A stretch of 64,000 bases of DNA from Actinomadura sp. 6K520 (lineage in GTDB: Bacteria; Actinomycetota; Actinomycetes; Streptosporangiales; Streptosporangiaceae). Shown in pieces: positions 33,827 through 42,457 of the stretch. Numbering within the stretch: the stretch's first letter is position 1; every line of letters starts with the position of its first letter. Under the pieces are notes generated by a model. It was not told the DNA's origin, did not search any database, and saw only the letters and a list, made by a program, of their open reading frames with translations. The position numbers and the translations under genes are program-made. The stretch is from the NCBI RefSeq assembly GCF_004349245.1, contig NZ_SMLC01000003.1, positions 1-64,000 of the forward strand, read 5' to 3'.

Positions 33827-35254
33827 ATGAGCGCGCCTGGACAGGGCAATACGTATCTGGAGAAGGTGGTCGCCGAGCAGGCGGTCCTGGAGGACGACCT
33901 GCGGGCGCGGCGTTCCCCGGCGATGGCGCCCGGGACCGCGGCCGCCGGTCCGCAGGCGCCCGGCCCGCTCGCCAAGCGCGAGCGCGCCCTCGGCGGCGCG
34001 GCGCCGTCCGGGGACCGTTCCGCGCCGGGCCCGGTCGACGTGCGGATCAGCGGGTTCTGGCGGTGGCGGAACGTGCTCGTCCCGCCGAACGCGTTCGTGG
34101 TGCACACGCGGCGGGGGCGGGCCGAGCCGCTGCACATCGGGCTCGGGGTGTCGTTCCGGTTCAACCCGTCCACCGACTCGTTCCTCGTGGTGCCGGGCGC
34201 GACGCAGACGATCCTGATCAACGCGTACTGCATCTGCCGGGAACTGCAGGGCGTGCTCGTCCAGGGCTACGTGCAGTGGATCATCCAGGACTTCGGGATC
34301 GCCTACCGCAAGCTCGACTTCGGCGACGCCGACGACCCGATGCGGCTGGTGAACATCCAGCTCAGGGAGCAGGCGGAGGCCGCCATCAAGGACAAGGTGT
34401 CCACGATGGGCGTGCGGGACGTCCTCAGTGACAAGCAGCCCATCATCGAGGAGCTGACGGCCCGGCTGCGCGCGGTCGCCGAGGGTCAGCACGAGGACGG
34501 GCAGGGCGACGAGGGGCTCGGGCTGCGGATCGTCACCGTCCAGATCAAGGAGGCCGTGGTCAGCTCGTCGCGGCTCTGGGAGAACCTGCAGAAGCCCTAC
34601 CGGGCCGAGCAGGGGCAGATCGCCCGGCTCGCGGATCTGGAGGCCGAGGAGGCGGTCGCGCACCGCGAGATGGCCGCCGCGCGGATCAAGGAGACGCAGC
34701 GGCTGGAGCACGAGCGGGAGCTGGCGGAGCTGCGCGCCCGCAACGAGTCGCAGCTGTTCGACACCGAGGCGGCCGAGAAGCTGCGCCGGACCAGGCGCGA
34801 GCACGACGACACCCGCGAGGTCGCCGAGCTGGAGACCGAGACGACCCGGCACACCCTGCGGATGGAGCGTGAGCGGCACGAGGAGGAGGCCGAGACGGGC
34901 CGGCTGCGCATCGAGCGCGACAACGAGCTGGCCCGGCTCCGCATGGAGGGAGAGCTGGCGCTCGCGGAGTCCCGTGCGCGGTCCCGGCACGAGCAGGCGC
35001 TGCTGGAGCTGGAGCGGGAGGGCGCCCGCGCCGCGATCGAGAACGACCGGACGCCCGCGGCCGTGCAGGCCCGGCTCATCGCCGCGCTGCCGGAGATCAT
35101 GGCGAGGCTCCCCAAGCCGGACGAGCTGCGCACGGTCACCGTCAACGGCGCCGACCAGACCAGCGTGGCCGGGCTGATCACCCAGCTGGCCGCCGTCGTC
35201 GGCGCCCTCCGCGCCGCCACGGGCGGCCCCGAAGGCTCGGGCGGCTCCGGCTGA
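33827..35254 (+). CDS. SPFH/band-7 domain protein with coiled-coil
   Basis: This 475-aa protein has an N-terminal variable, Pro/Ala-rich stretch (1-70) and then an SPFH/stomatin-like domain (VDVRISGFWRWRNVLVPPNA to about residue 250). A long, highly charged coiled coil (about 255-410; AARIKETQRLEHERELAELR type) and a small globular end follow. No clear transmembrane helix is seen, so membrane association may come from the SPFH domain. Such proteins scaffold membrane microdomains or chaperone membrane proteins. The start is ATG with GAGGAG upstream. It converges with the conservon P450. Confidence 0.8.
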   Translation: MSAPGQGNTYLEKVVAEQAVLEDDLRARRSPAMAPGTAAAGPQAPGPLAKRERALGGAAPSGDRSAPGPVDVRISGFWRWRNVLVPPNAFVVHTRRGRAEPLHIGLGVSFRFNPSTDSFLVVPGATQTILINAYCICRELQGVLVQGYVQWIIQDFGIAYRKLDFGDADDPMRLVNIQLREQAEAAIKDKVSTMGVRDVLSDKQPIIEELTARLRAVAEGQHEDGQGDEGLGLRIVTVQIKEAVVSSSRLWENLQKPYRAEQGQIARLADLEAEEAVAHREMAAARIKETQRLEHERELAELRARNESQLFDTEAAEKLRRTRREHDDTREVAELETETTRHTLRMERERHEEEAETGRLRIERDNELARLRMEGELALAESRARSRHEQALLELEREGARAAIENDRTPAAVQARLIAALPEIMARLPKPDELRTVTVNGADQTSVAGLITQLAAVVGALRAATGGPEGSGGSG

Positions 35255-35264
35255 GCCGGCCGGG

Positions 35265-36491
35265 CTAGGCCTCGCCCGCCGGCGGGAAGACGACGGGGAG
35301 GGCGGTCAGGGCACGGTGGAAGGGGCCCGGCCGCCACTCCAGCTCGTCCGCGGGGACGGCCAGGTCCAGGTCGGGGAGGCGGTCGAGGAGCGTTTCCATG
35401 GCCACGGACGCGATGAGCCGGGCGTGGCTCTTGGCGGGGCAGGTGTGCGGACCGCCGGAGAACGACAGGTGCGCGCGGTTGCCCTTCCGTTCGCCGACCT
35501 GCCGGGACGGGTCGGTGTTCGCGGCCGCGTAGCTGATGAGGACGGGCTGGTGGGCGGGCAGCCGGTACCCGTGGAAGTCGATGTCCTGGCGGGGGAACGT
35601 CGTCCCGTAGCTGGCCATCGGCGGGTCGGTCCACAGGATCTCGTCGAGGGCGTCCTCGACGGGCAGGCTGCCGCCGGCCAGGTCGCCGCCGAACCGGTCG
35701 TCCGACAGCAGGAGCAGGATGCCGTTGGCGATGAGGTTCTGCTCGGGCTCGGTTCCGGCGCCGACCAGCAGCGTGAGCTGGTGGGCCATCTCGAAGTCGT
35801 CCAGCCGGGCGGGGTGGCGCATCATCCAGGACGTGACGTCCGCGCCGGGCTTCTGGCGCTTGTGCGCGACGAGTTCGAGGGTGGCCTCCGCGAGCAGCGC
35901 GTTGCCCTCCTCGGCGCCGACGGTGTCGAAGATGGCGCTCATGCCGCGCACGAGCTTGTCGCCGATGGCGTGCGGGCAGCCGAACATCTCGTTGAACAGC
36001 AGCAGCGGGAGGGGGCGGGCGTACTGGCCGATGATGTCGGCCTTGCCGTCGTCCGCGAACCGGTCGATGAGGGTGTTCGCGACGTCCGCGACGTGCTCGC
36101 GCAGGGCCGCGGGGTCGACGCGGTCCAGGCTGTCGACGATCACCGACCGGAGCCGGGCGTGCACGGCGCCGTTGGTGAACAGCGCGTTCGGCCGGCTCAT
36201 CATCATCGGCAGCACCGGGCACTCCGGCCCGACCTGCTCCTCCCACACCTCGCTGCAGCGCGGGAACCGGTCGGGGTCGCGCATGATCTCCAGCGCCGCG
36301 TCGTACCCGAGCACGAGCGTCGCCGGGACGCCCGGGGCGATCTCGACGGGCGCGAGGTCGCCGTGGGCGCGCATCCGCGCGTAGAGGGCCTGCGGGTCCC
36401 GCGCGAACTCCGGCCCGTACATGGGGAAGCGCTCCGGCTCGGCGGGCGCCTCGGTCGCGGGCCGGTCGCCGCGGAGGGGCTGGTCGGTCAC
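35265..36491 (-). CDS. Conservon-associated cytochrome P450 (CYP157-like, ExxR replaced)
   Basis: This 408-aa P450 closes a conservon operon. The haem loop FSGGPHTCPAKSH carries the thiolate Cys near residue 349. The I-helix reads LVGAGTEPEQN. The otherwise nearly invariant ExxR of the K-helix is replaced by DEILW near 281-286, the pattern reported for CYP157 enzymes of Streptomyces (ExxW). The start ATG overlaps the end of the GTPase gene (ATGA). Its substrate is unknown; conservon P450s are thought to be output or signal-related. Confidence 0.88.
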   Translation of the reverse strand: MTDQPLRGDRPATEAPAEPERFPMYGPEFARDPQALYARMRAHGDLAPVEIAPGVPATLVLGYDAALEIMRDPDRFPRCSEVWEEQVGPECPVLPMMMSRPNALFTNGAVHARLRSVIVDSLDRVDPAALREHVADVANTLIDRFADDGKADIIGQYARPLPLLLFNEMFGCPHAIGDKLVRGMSAIFDTVGAEEGNALLAEATLELVAHKRQKPGADVTSWMMRHPARLDDFEMAHQLTLLVGAGTEPEQNLIANGILLLLSDDRFGGDLAGGSLPVEDALDEILWTDPPMASYGTTFPRQDIDFHGYRLPAHQPVLISYAAANTDPSRQVGERKGNRAHLSFSGGPHTCPAKSHARLIASVAMETLLDRLPDLDLAVPADELEWRPGPFHRALTALPVVFPPAGEA

Positions 36492-37084
36492 GGCGTCTCC
36501 GTGTCGAGGGTGAGGAGGTGGTCGACGAGCGAGATCAGCGCCTGGGTGGACGACCGCCGGTCGCGGGCGTCGCAGGAGACCAGCGGCGTGCCGGGCGCGA
36601 GGTCGAGGGCCTCGCGGACCTCGGCGTCCGGGAAGCGCGGCGACGCGTCGAAGTGGTTGACCGCCACCGCGTACGGCAGGCCCTGCCGCTCCACCAGGTC
36701 CATGATCTCGAACGACTGCTTGAGGCGGGCGGTGTCGACGAGGACCAGCGCGCCGAGGGCGCCGCGCGCCAGGTCGTCCCAGAGCCGGGTGAAACGCTGC
36801 TGCCCGGGGGCGCCGAACAGGTAGAGGACGAGGTCGTCGCTCAGCGTGAGGCGGCCGAAGTCCATGGCGACCGTGGTGGTCGTCTTGTCCTCGATGCCGG
36901 CGAGGTCGTCGACCAGCGCGCCGGCCCGCGTCATCCGCTCCTCGGTGCGCAGCGGGCGGATCTCCGACAGCGTCCCGACGAAGGTGGTCTTGCCGACCGC
37001 GAAGTGCCCGACGACGAGGATCTTGAGGGCCGTCCGCACGGTGTCGCGCAGGTAGGGCGTCTCAGAGGCGAGCGCGGAGTCCAT
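36488..37084 (-). CDS. Conservon small GTPase (CvnD-like)
   Basis: This 198-aa Ras-like GTPase has P-loop GHFAVGKTT at residues 26-34, a switch region with TTTTVAMDFG, G3-like LFGAPGQQRF and G4-like VNHFD. It is the D component of a conservon, a bacterial G-protein-like module with sensor kinase, roadblock protein and DUF742 protein. It acts at the inner face of the membrane with the roadblock partner as likely regulator. It overlaps the upstream DUF742 gene by 23 bp and the downstream P450 gene by 4 bp, so the operon is tightly coupled. Confidence 0.92.
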   Translation of the reverse strand: MDSALASETPYLRDTVRTALKILVVGHFAVGKTTFVGTLSEIRPLRTEERMTRAGALVDDLAGIEDKTTTTVAMDFGRLTLSDDLVLYLFGAPGQQRFTRLWDDLARGALGALVLVDTARLKQSFEIMDLVERQGLPYAVAVNHFDASPRFPDAEVREALDLAPGTPLVSCDARDRRSSTQALISLVDHLLTLDTETP

Positions 37085-37466
37085 CGAGCACCTCCTGAAG
37101 GAGCCGGGTCTGGGACCGCCGGCTCTCCGCCGAGCCGGCCCTGGTGGTGAGGTGCCCGTCGTCGACGAGGTCGGACAGCAGGACCTTGGTGACCCCGACG
37201 GGCAGGCCGAGGTGCCCGGCGATCTCGACGACCGACAGCGCGCCGCCGCGGCACAGCTCGATGATCCGCAGCTTCTCGGGGGACAGGCCGGTGCTCGAAA
37301 GCGGTTGCCGGGGGGTCTGGGGGGGCGTCCCCCCGGAAGGACGGGGCAGGTCGCCGTTGAAGATGACGAGGGTGACGAGGTCGAAGACGTTGCGGGTCGG
37401 GTGGGCCCGGCCGCCGGTGACGACGTGCGGCCGGACCAGCGCCCGCCGGTTCCCGCGCCGGGTCAT
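37062..37466 (-). CDS. DUF742 winged-helix conservon protein (CvnC-like) with G/C insert
   Basis: This 134-aa DUF742 protein has an N-terminal VRPHVVTGGRAHPTRN segment, the family hallmark, then LSPEKLRIIELCRGGALSVV-EIAGHLGLPVGVTKVLLSDL, a winged helix. Between them is PSGGTPPQTPRQPLSST, encoded by a G/C palindrome at 37308-37340 that lengthens the linker in frame. DUF742 proteins are small putative DNA- or protein-binding partners in conservons. The start overlaps the stop of the roadblock gene. Confidence 0.9.
   Translation of the reverse strand: MTRRGNRRALVRPHVVTGGRAHPTRNVFDLVTLVIFNGDLPRPSGGTPPQTPRQPLSSTGLSPEKLRIIELCRGGALSVVEIAGHLGLPVGVTKVLLSDLVDDGHLTTRAGSAESRRSQTRLLQEVLDGLRARL
37308..37340 (+). 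repeat. G/C palindrome element, copy 5 (inside DUF742 CDS)
   Basis: The sequence is CCGGGGGG-tct-GGGGGGG-cgt-CCCCCC-ggaag, the best-preserved copy with the one at 9631. It lies in the linker of the DUF742 gene and keeps the frame open. Confidence 0.75.
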
Positions 37467-37897
37467 GCGGGACTGCCCGCGCCCGGACGCGGCGGGCTCG
37501 TCATCTCCTTGCCCAGCCGCTGCACGAGTTCCTGCAGCCGGAACGACACGGTCTCCATGTCCACGTGCTGCGTGGCCGACACCGCCAGGTACGCGCCGGG
37601 TCCGGCGGCGACGAGGAACACGTACCCGTCGTCGAACTCGTTGACCGTCTGCCGCCACGTGGTGTCCGGGGAGCCGCAGAACTCGGCGGTGCTGCGGGCG
37701 AGCGACTGCAGGCCCGACATGCCCGCGGCCTGCCGCTCGGCATCGTCCCGGCTGATCCGCTCGGAGTGCGCCATGAGCAGCCCGTCGGCCGACAGCAGGA
37801 TCGCGTAGCGCGTCTCCGGCATGCGCAGCGCGTCGTCCAGCATCCAGCCGAGCCGGTTCGTCCCGTCGTCCATCGCGCCGTTCCACCCCTCGTTCAT
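37463..37897 (-). CDS. Roadblock/LC7 conservon protein (CvnB-like)
   Basis: This 144-aa roadblock/LC7-domain protein (about residues 18-125: LDDALRMPETRYAILLSADG, ISRDDAERQAAGMSGLQSLA, VSATQHVDMETVSF) probably acts as GTPase-activating or binding partner of the CvnD-like GTPase, by analogy with MglB. I chose ATG 37897, which overlaps the kinase stop codon (ATGA) and has AAGGA upstream; ATG 37873 is an alternative. It is cytoplasmic. Confidence 0.9.
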   Translation of the reverse strand: MNEGWNGAMDDGTNRLGWMLDDALRMPETRYAILLSADGLLMAHSERISRDDAERQAAGMSGLQSLARSTAEFCGSPDTTWRQTVNEFDDGYVFLVAAGPGAYLAVSATQHVDMETVSFRLQELVQRLGKEMTSPPRPGAGSPA

Positions 37898-39237
37898 GGC
37901 CGCAGGTCCTTGCTCTCGATCGCGGGCCCCTCGGTCCCCGTGCCCTCGGTATCCGTGTTCTCGGCCGGGACGGCGGCCCGGCCGGACCGCGTCCCGCGCT
38001 GCCAGGCGCCGAGGCCGGCCGCCGTCTCCCGGGCCGGTCTGGCCGCGGGCCACTCCCCGGTGTCCGGCGTGCCGGGGTCCCCGTCCGTGCCGCCGGAGCC
38101 GGCGGGCCGTTCGGCGACCGCGACGCGGCTCCGCTTGGGCAGGCCGCCCGCCGTGGCCGGGCCGTCCTCGGTCCCGGTGCCGCTCCGCGCCGCCGGGCGG
38201 GGCGCGGGCACGGACTCCGGCGGGCGCTCGTCCGGGACGCTGGTGATCAGCGTGCTCGGGACGAACACGACGGCCCGCACGCCGCCGTAGGGGGAGCGGG
38301 TGTCGACCGACACCCGGAACCCGTAGCGGGCGGCGAGCACCCCCGCCACCGCGAACCCGACCTGCGGGGGGTCGCCGAGCCGGTGGATGTCCACCGACGC
38401 CTCGCCCGACAGCAGGTCGGACGCGCGCTGGAGCTCGTCGGCGTCCATCGCGACGCCGGCGTCGTCGATCGTGATGGCGACGCCGTTGTGCGCGGACCGG
38501 AAGTTGACCTCGACGGAGGTGTCGGGCCGCGAGTGCCGCGCGGCGTTGTCGAGCAGCTCGGCCAGCGTCAGCACGACCGGCTCCACGGCCCGGCTCGTCA
38601 CCGCGCTGTTCACCGTGCCCTCCAGGTTGACGCGGAGGTAGTCGCGGATGCGGGACGTCGCGCCGCGGACCACGTCGGTCATGGAGGACGCCGAGCGCTG
38701 CTGCCCCGGCCACGATCCGCACAGCACGGCGGTGGCCTGGGCGCGCCGTCCGAGCTGGGCGTTCATGTGGTCGATGCGGAGCAGGCCCTCCAGCACGTCC
38801 GGGTCGTCGTGGCGTTCCTGCATGGTGGAGATGGCGAGCTGCTGCTCGTTGGCGAGGCTCTGCACGGCGCGCATCATCGCCCGCAGCGTCGACTTCGCGG
38901 ACCGGTCCGCGCGTTCCTTCACGCGTGCGGCGGATCCGGCGAACAGGTCCAGCACGGTCTGCAGCGACCGCCCGAACTCGGGCGCCTCGCGGTCCAGGTC
39001 GTGCAGCGGGCCCGCGACCCGCACGCCCGGGTTGCTCAGCGACTCCATGAGCTCGGGCAGCCGGACGTCGGCCAGGTGCCGCAGCTCCTTCTCCCGCAGG
39101 TCCAGGCCACGGGCCAGCGCGGCGTTCTGCTCGCGCAGCGCGGCGGTCGCCTGCCGCTGGCGTACCAGCAGGACCGCGGCGGCGATGCCGGCGCCCGCCA
39201 CGAGGACGAACGCGGTCGCCAGGAGGAATTGCTCCAT
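37894..39237 (-). CDS. Conservon membrane sensor histidine kinase-like protein (CvnA-like)
   Basis: This 447-aa protein has one N-terminal membrane helix (FLLATAFVLVAGAGIAAAVLLV, residues 4-25), a helical linker, and a GHKL ATPase domain (LTLAELLDNAARHSRP, N box; IDDAGVAMDADE, G1-like) near residues 210-330. The C-terminal 110 residues are Pro/Arg-rich and disordered. Conservon kinases sense an unknown signal and influence the downstream roadblock/GTPase module, which controls development or secondary metabolism in Streptomyces. ATG 39237 is preceded by GAGG; GTG 39255 is possible. Confidence 0.9.
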   Translation of the reverse strand: MEQFLLATAFVLVAGAGIAAAVLLVRQRQATAALREQNAALARGLDLREKELRHLADVRLPELMESLSNPGVRVAGPLHDLDREAPEFGRSLQTVLDLFAGSAARVKERADRSAKSTLRAMMRAVQSLANEQQLAISTMQERHDDPDVLEGLLRIDHMNAQLGRRAQATAVLCGSWPGQQRSASSMTDVVRGATSRIRDYLRVNLEGTVNSAVTSRAVEPVVLTLAELLDNAARHSRPDTSVEVNFRSAHNGVAITIDDAGVAMDADELQRASDLLSGEASVDIHRLGDPPQVGFAVAGVLAARYGFRVSVDTRSPYGGVRAVVFVPSTLITSVPDERPPESVPAPRPAARSGTGTEDGPATAGGLPKRSRVAVAERPAGSGGTDGDPGTPDTGEWPAARPARETAAGLGAWQRGTRSGRAAVPAENTDTEGTGTEGPAIESKDLRP

Positions 39238-39572
39238 CAGATCCTCGGTGCACACGAATCGGGCGAGGTGGGCCGGAGCGGACCGCCTCTTGGCCGGGTG
39301 GGGTGGGTGCCGGACGGCGCCGGAATACGCCGCGGTCCGGGCACCGTAGGACGATCGCGCAGGGGTGCGCTTGTGCTCACGCGCAGAGATCTTGCCGCCG
39401 GGCGCATCGCCCGATCACACCCCGTCTGATTCGCGTCACTTTCCGCTGGATTCACCTGATTCGGCGGCGGGATGCGTACTACGCTGCCAGGCGCTGATCA
39501 CCTGTTCCGGGGGGTGATCATCGGGTGCCGGGCGGTCACCGGCGAGCGGATCGAGCGGCGGAAGGGCCTGCG
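39238..39572. other. 335-bp region between the conservon and the AraC gene, with an operator-like repeat
   Basis: This region must hold the divergent promoters of the conservon (minus) and the AraC gene (plus). A perfect inverted repeat TGATCACC-N10-GGTGATCA lies at 39495-39520, about 50 bp before the AraC start. A -10-like TACGCT (39480-39485) precedes it, so a regulator bound at the repeat could block or activate the AraC gene. Nothing gene-like is seen in the rest. Confidence 0.45.
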
Positions 39573-40385
39573 GTGGACGACTTCCTCGGCGGGCCGGTCC
39601 GGCAGAGCAGCTCCGTGTACCGGCTCGTCCTGTACCGGTCGGACCGGGCCGACCACGTCCGCCCCGCCGGGACCGAGGACGCCTACCGCTTCCTGCTCCC
39701 GCTGCAGGGCGAGATGCTCGTGTTCCGCGCCGGGGGCCGGGCGCGGCTCCGCCCGGGGACCGGCGGCCTGCTGTCACCGGCGGCGCCGGTGCGGGTCGTC
39801 CAGCACCGCCCCGCCCGCGCGTTCGTCCTGACGATCCCGGCGCACGAGGTGGACGGGCGCCTGCACCCCGAGTCACCGCTCGCCGCCGACCTCGACCTGT
39901 CCGCGGGGCTCGGCCGCGTCGTCGCCGACATGGTCCGGGCCGTCGGCGACGAGCCCCTCCCCGAACCGCAGTTCGACGCCGCCTGCGACCGGATCACCGA
40001 GCTGCTGTGCCTCGTCGTCGCGGGCGGGGAGCGGCCGCCCGCGCACGGCCACCTCGCCGAGGTGGAGGCGGTCGTGCGCCGCTACGTCCGCGAGCACGCC
40101 ACCGATCCCGGCCTCACCGGCGCCGCGATGGCGCAGGACCTCGGCTGGTCGCTGCGCCAGATCCAGCTCGCCCTCCAGCGCGCCGGGACGACCCCGCGCG
40201 ACCTGATCCGCGAGGAGCGGCTCCGCGTCGTCCGGGACCGGCTGCGCAACCCCCTGGACCGCGACGTCAGCATCACCGACCTCGCCCACGCGACCGGCTT
40301 CTCCTCCGCGAGCGCCCTCAGCCACGCGTTCCGCCGCCGCTTCGGCGTCACCCCCCGCGACGTCCGCAGGCACGGCGCCCGCTGA
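39573..40385 (+). CDS. AraC family transcriptional regulator
   Basis: This 270-aa protein has an N-terminal AraC-binding-like cupin-type half (FLLPLQGEMLVFRAGGRARL, AFVLTIPAHEV) and a C-terminal double HTH (about 165-265; GAAMAQDLGWSLRQIQLALQ and SITDLAHATGFSSASALSHA, then FRRRFGVTPRDVRR). The start is GTG 39573 with GAAGGG at proper spacing. It probably regulates its own promoter (inverted repeat at 39495-39520) and perhaps neighbours. The effector is unknown. Confidence 0.88.
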   Translation: MDDFLGGPVRQSSSVYRLVLYRSDRADHVRPAGTEDAYRFLLPLQGEMLVFRAGGRARLRPGTGGLLSPAAPVRVVQHRPARAFVLTIPAHEVDGRLHPESPLAADLDLSAGLGRVVADMVRAVGDEPLPEPQFDAACDRITELLCLVVAGGERPPAHGHLAEVEAVVRRYVREHATDPGLTGAAMAQDLGWSLRQIQLALQRAGTTPRDLIREERLRVVRDRLRNPLDRDVSITDLAHATGFSSASALSHAFRRRFGVTPRDVRRHGAR

Positions 40386-40413
40386 GCGGCCGCCGGACCG
40401 CCCGCGGGACCGC

Positions 40414-41640
40414 CTACCGCATCCTCCCGACCGCCTCTCGATCCGCCCGCGGGCTGCGCGGTTCCGCGTCCGCCGGGGTCCGGGGGAGGGTGATGGTCAT
40501 GTGGAGACCGCCGGCGGGGCGCGGGGCCGCCGCGATCGTGCCGCCGTGCGCCTGGATGATCGCCTGGACGATGGACAGGCCGAGGCCGGCGCCCTTCGCG
40601 GTCACCACGCGGTCGGTGTCCAGGCGGCGGAAGGGCTCGAAGAGGGCGGGGACCTCGTACGGCGGGATGGCCGGGCCGGAGTTCGTGACGTCGAGGACCA
40701 CGTCGTCGTTCCGGGGCCGGCAGGAGATCCTGACCCAGCCGGAGGCGGTGTTGTGGCGCAGGCCGTTCTCCAGGAGGTTCTGCACGACCCGTTCCAGGAG
40801 GAGGGCGTCGCCCGTGGTGACGGCCTCGGCCGTCTCGGTCTCCATGGTGATGCCGGCCTCCTTCGCCTCCGGGGCGGTCTGGGACGCCACGTGGGTGACG
40901 ATGTCGGCCACGTCGACGGGCGCGCGGGTGGTGATCTCGTTCTCGGAGCGGGCGAGCAGCAGCAGCCCGGTGATGAGGCGCTCGTGCCGGGCGTTGATCT
41001 GCAGGAGGGTCTCGCCGAGCCGCCGGACGTCCGGGGACGCCGACTCGCGGTGCATCGCCATCTCGACCAGGGCGCGGCCCAGGGTGAGCGGGGTGCGCAG
41101 CTCGTGGGAGGCGTTGGCGACGAAGCGGCGCTGGCCGTCGAAGGAGCGGTCGAGGCGTTCGAGCATCGTGTCGAAGGTGTCGGCGAGCTCCTTGACCTCG
41201 TCGCGGGGGCCGCGCAGCGCGATCCGTTCGTGGAGGCCGCGGTCGGCGGCGGGGGAGCCGGCGATGCGGCGGGCGGTGTCGGTGACGCGGTGCAGCGGGG
41301 TGAGGATCCGGCCGGCGATGAGCCAGCCGAAGCCCACGGCGGCCGCCCCGACGGCCAGCAGCGCGATCGAGCCCTGGGTGAGCAGGGAGGTGATGGCCGC
41401 GTCGTGCAGCTCGCCGCGCTCCTCCTCGAAGAGCCGCCTGGTCTCGGCCATGATCTGGTCGCCGTCCCGAGGGGTCTGCCCGGTCGTGCCCGGCCCGGTG
41501 TGGGTGGCGAGGAACCTGGTGTTGCCGCGGGAGAGCTGCTGCTCGAACAGGACGTAGGTGACGCCGAGGAGCAGCACGCCCGCGACGAGGAACAGGACGC
41601 CGTAGGTGAGGGTCAGCCGGGCGCGGAGCGACAGCCTCAT
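40414..41640 (-). CDS. Two-component sensor histidine kinase
   Basis: This 408-aa kinase has two membrane helices (about 8-33 and 88-108) flanking a short extracytoplasmic sensor, a HAMP segment (GRILTPLHRVTDTARRI), phospho-acceptor box ANASHELRTPL near residue 178, N box NLLENGLRHN and G2 box GAGLGLSIVQAI. It phosphorylates the OmpR-type regulator whose stop codon overlaps its ATG (ATGA). The divergent MacB-like export operon is the most likely target, a layout typical for antimicrobial-peptide sensing systems. Confidence 0.92.
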   Translation of the reverse strand: MRLSLRARLTLTYGVLFLVAGVLLLGVTYVLFEQQLSRGNTRFLATHTGPGTTGQTPRDGDQIMAETRRLFEEERGELHDAAITSLLTQGSIALLAVGAAAVGFGWLIAGRILTPLHRVTDTARRIAGSPAADRGLHERIALRGPRDEVKELADTFDTMLERLDRSFDGQRRFVANASHELRTPLTLGRALVEMAMHRESASPDVRRLGETLLQINARHERLITGLLLLARSENEITTRAPVDVADIVTHVASQTAPEAKEAGITMETETAEAVTTGDALLLERVVQNLLENGLRHNTASGWVRISCRPRNDDVVLDVTNSGPAIPPYEVPALFEPFRRLDTDRVVTAKGAGLGLSIVQAIIQAHGGTIAAAPRPAGGLHMTITLPRTPADAEPRSPRADREAVGRMR

Positions 41641-42293
41641 GGGATCCGGTACCCCGCTCCCTTGACGGTCTCGACGACGGGCGGGTCGGCGAGCTTGCGG
41701 CGCAGTTTCAGGACGGTGAGCCGGACGGCGCCGGTGAACGGGTCGGCGTGCTCGTCCCATACCTTCTCCAGCAGGTGCTCGGCCGAGACGACGGCGCCGT
41801 CGGCGCGGAGCAGTTCATTGAGGACGGCGAACTCCTTCCTGGCGAGGGGGACGTAGCGGCCGTCCCGGAACACCTCGCGGCGCGCCGGATCGAGGGTGAT
41901 GCCGGCGCGGTGCAGCGTGGGCGGCGCGGCCGGGCGGCAGCGGCGGCCGAGGGCGAGGACGCGGGCGGCCAGTTCGGGGAACGCGAACGGCTTGGTGAGG
42001 TAGTCGTCGGCGCCGAGCCCGAGACCGTCGACACGGTCGGTGATCTCGGCGGCGGCGGTCAGCATCAGCACGCGCGCCGCGGTCTCGGCCCGCACGACCT
42101 CCCGGCAGACGTCGTCGCCGTGGACGAGGGGGAGATCGCGGTCCAGGACGACCACGTCGTAGTCGTTGACGCCGACGCGTTCCAGGGCGGCGGCGCCGTC
42201 GTAGGCGAGATCGACGGCGTGCGCGTCGCCGCGCAGCCATTCGGCGATCGCGTCGGCGAGCAGCCGTTCGTCCTCCGCCACCAGCACCCGCAT
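41637..42293 (-). CDS. OmpR/PhoB-family response regulator
   Basis: This 218-aa regulator has a receiver domain with the phospho-acceptor Asp51 (VVVLDRDLP), acidic pair Glu7-Asp8 and the Lys of LTKPFAF. A C-terminal winged helix (EFAVLNELLRADGAVVSAEH, TVLKLRRKL, VKGAGYRI) binds DNA. It is encoded first, followed by its kinase. It is divergent from the lipoprotein/ABC export operon across 164 bp, so that region probably carries its binding sites. Confidence 0.93.
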   Translation of the reverse strand: MRVLVAEDERLLADAIAEWLRGDAHAVDLAYDGAAALERVGVNDYDVVVLDRDLPLVHGDDVCREVVRAETAARVLMLTAAAEITDRVDGLGLGADDYLTKPFAFPELAARVLALGRRCRPAAPPTLHRAGITLDPARREVFRDGRYVPLARKEFAVLNELLRADGAVVSAEHLLEKVWDEHADPFTGAVRLTVLKLRRKLADPPVVETVKGAGYRIP

Positions 42294-42457
42294 GATGCTC
42301 CCTTCACCGGCTCCGGACCGAGTGTGGCCTCCGCGGTGTTTCGTTTCCGTTAGGGATTCGGGCTCGGCGCGCGGAAACGCGGGGGAAACGCCGGACCGGG
42401 TTGCATCGCTCTCCGTCCGGCCGGAACCGCTCCGGCCGGGAGAGACGAGGAGACGAC

